This document shows positions 63,438 to 64,000 of a stretch of DNA of 64,000 nucleotides, in pieces. Source of the stretch: RBG-13-68-16 sp041494245 (GTDB lineage Bacteria > Acidobacteriota > Thermoanaerobaculia > Thermoanaerobaculales > Thermoanaerobaculaceae); the NCBI GenBank assembly GCA_041494245.1, contig JBGQAK010000012.1:75890-139889 (forward strand), in the 5' to 3' direction. The notes below the pieces were generated by a model that worked only from the letters and a program-made list of their open reading frames with translations, did no database searches and was not told the DNA's origin. The first letter of the stretch is position 1; each line of letters opens with the position of its first letter. The translations under genes and the position numbers were made by a program.

Positions 63438-63629
63438 TCAGAGAACAACGAGCGCCACGACGCTGAGCGCGACGAAGGCCACCGCTGTGACGAGCGACTG
63501 GTAGCGGGAAATCGGACCGACGTTCGGCATGCCGGTCTGGGACCTGTAGGTATCGAAGGCCACCGGCGACCTGGGCTCGAGGGGTCCGAAGGAGTGCGGG
63601 TTGCTGAGGAACTGGTTTGCGACGTTCAT
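63438..63629 (-). CDS. 63-aa single-span membrane protein under a sigma-54 promoter
   Basis: The protein starts MNVANQFLSNPHSFGPLEPR, has a Pro/Tyr-containing middle and ends in a hydrophobic helix (SLVTAVAFVALSVVALVVL) that reaches the C-terminus. It is a C-tail anchored small protein of no recognised family. ATG 63629 has GAGAGGACGCAGACC upstream, a perfect sigma-54 promoter at 63677-63663 and a palindromic activator site at 63751. A hairpin follows the gene, so it is transcribed alone. It should be one of the main outputs of the adjacent NtrC-type regulator. Confidence 0.75.
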   Translation of the reverse strand: MNVANQFLSNPHSFGPLEPRSPVAFDTYRSQTGMPNVGPISRYQSLVTAVAFVALSVVALVVL

Positions 63630-63662
63630 GGTCTGCGTCCTCTCTTTCCGTCTCCTGAGAGA

Positions 63663-63677
63663 GCAAACACCGTGCCA
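63663..63677 (-). promoter_or_regulatory. Sigma-54 promoter of the 63-aa membrane protein gene
   Basis: On the minus strand TGGCACG-GTGT-TTGC (63677 to 63663) is a full match to the -24/-12 consensus. Transcription would start near 63651, 22 nt before the ATG at 63629, the same leader length as in the HEXXH peptidase gene. Confidence 0.88.
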
Positions 63678-63750
63678 CGTGATCGTGCGAGGGAGCATGA
63701 TCTAAGTGCTTTGTGTTCAGTACATTGACTTTTCGTGTTTTTGGCCCACT

Positions 63751-63783
63751 GGAGGCGCTTCCAGCTCCTCTGGAAACGCCTCC
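63751..63783. promoter_or_regulatory. Upstream activator site B, 33-bp palindrome
   Basis: Left arm GGAGGCGCTTCCAGC (63751-63765) and right arm TCTGGAAACGCCTCC (63769-63783) are inverse at 13 of 15 positions with a 3-bp centre; ATAG follows on the plus strand. Over 37 bp it matches site A at 29 positions. Its centre lies 91 bp upstream of the first -24 G of the minus-strand promoter. The 263-bp gap 63630-63892 holds only this site and the promoter. Confidence 0.78.
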
Positions 63784-63892
63784 ATAGCGCGGAGGACGCA
63801 GGACATCCGGGATGGTGCCCGCGTGCCGCTCCTCAAAACCGGGAGCCGGCTCGTCCCGCTCTCAGTGGGTGGGCGGCCGGAGGAGGGGTGAT

Positions 63893-64000
63893 TCAGCCGA
63901 CCCGGGGGGCCTCGTCGTCGAGCGTCTGCCGGACCGTGAGGGCGAGCGCGTGCATGTCGAACGGCTTCTGGAGGAAGTACACACGCCCGCTGGCTGCGAG
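63893..64000 (-). CDS. C-terminal end of a receiver-domain protein, truncated by window
   Basis: The last 35 residues read RVYFLQKPFDMHALALTVRQ then TLDDEAPRVG. The FLQKPF stretch holds the conserved Lys of receiver domains, and the end resembles the C-terminal receiver of the multi-PAS hybrid kinase in this window (FLRKPFDMAALAREVRTVLD). So this is likely another hybrid kinase or response regulator whose gene continues past the window. The signalling island therefore extends further. Confidence 0.7.
   Translation of the reverse strand, partial: LAASGRVYFLQKPFDMHALALTVRQTLDDEAPRVG

Overview
The window is about 64 kb of GC-rich, gene-dense bacterial chromosome. The organism is a Gram-negative-type bacterium: it has a signal-peptide-bearing parvulin chaperone, a Tat pathway, sigma-54 promoters, glycogen enzymes and large hybrid histidine kinases. 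The gene set (DUF1844 and DUF4388 proteins, fused E1 alpha/beta, nucleotidyltransferase-phosphohexomutase fusion, M29 peptidase) is reminiscent of Acidobacteriota, but that is an impression from gene content, not a demonstrated placement. No rRNA, tRNA or CRISPR array was recognised.

Layout. 1-2.6 kb: end of an M24 peptidase, a DUF2007-like protein, a sodium:solute symporter and a PTS IIA-like protein. 2.7-6.4 kb (minus): heat-shock operon dnaK-hsp20-hspR-sigma factor, with a near-consensus promoter overlapped by an inverted repeat. 6.4-9.9 kb (minus): three overlapping genes, DUF1844, a TPR/zinc-ribbon membrane protein and a DUF4388 protein. 10-14.9 kb: mazG, a SurA/PpiC-type chaperone, mutT, an M29 aminopeptidase, a 0.7-kb non-coding stretch with two diverged inverted repeats, and a tandem universal stress protein. 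15-21.3 kb: fused E1 alpha/beta dehydrogenase, a QueD-like protein, and a tightly coupled reductase - serine palmitoyltransferase-like - GNAT acyltransferase set that looks like a bacterial ceramide pathway. 21.3-27 kb: a slightly lower-GC islet with small membrane proteins, a tryptophanase-family lyase, a C-terminal processing protease and tatA-tatC. 27-38.8 kb (minus): one long polysaccharide operon (glycosyltransferase, PIG-L deacetylase, histidine kinase, response regulator, nucleotidyltransferase/phosphohexomutase fusion, GH57, galT, glgA). 39-46.3 kb: M14 peptidase, apgM, CDF transporter, peroxiredoxin, thiI.

46.5-64 kb is the most unusual part. It is a signalling island with a 1468-aa multi-PAS hybrid kinase, an NtrC-family sigma-54 activator, a SpoIIE-type phosphatase, single-domain receivers, a CHASE3 hybrid kinase with one active and one degenerate receiver, and an HPt-REC-REC-(degenerate GGDEF)-REC protein. 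Three sigma-54 promoters lie in the island, in front of a secreted-type HEXXH peptidase, the SpoIIE phosphatase and a 63-aa membrane protein. Each has a related 33-bp palindrome whose centre lies 91-92 bp upstream of the -24 GG. This looks like a small self-contained regulon run by the activator encoded inside it. A 186-bp MITE-like element with 19-bp terminal inverted repeats supplies the stop codon of the peptidase gene.
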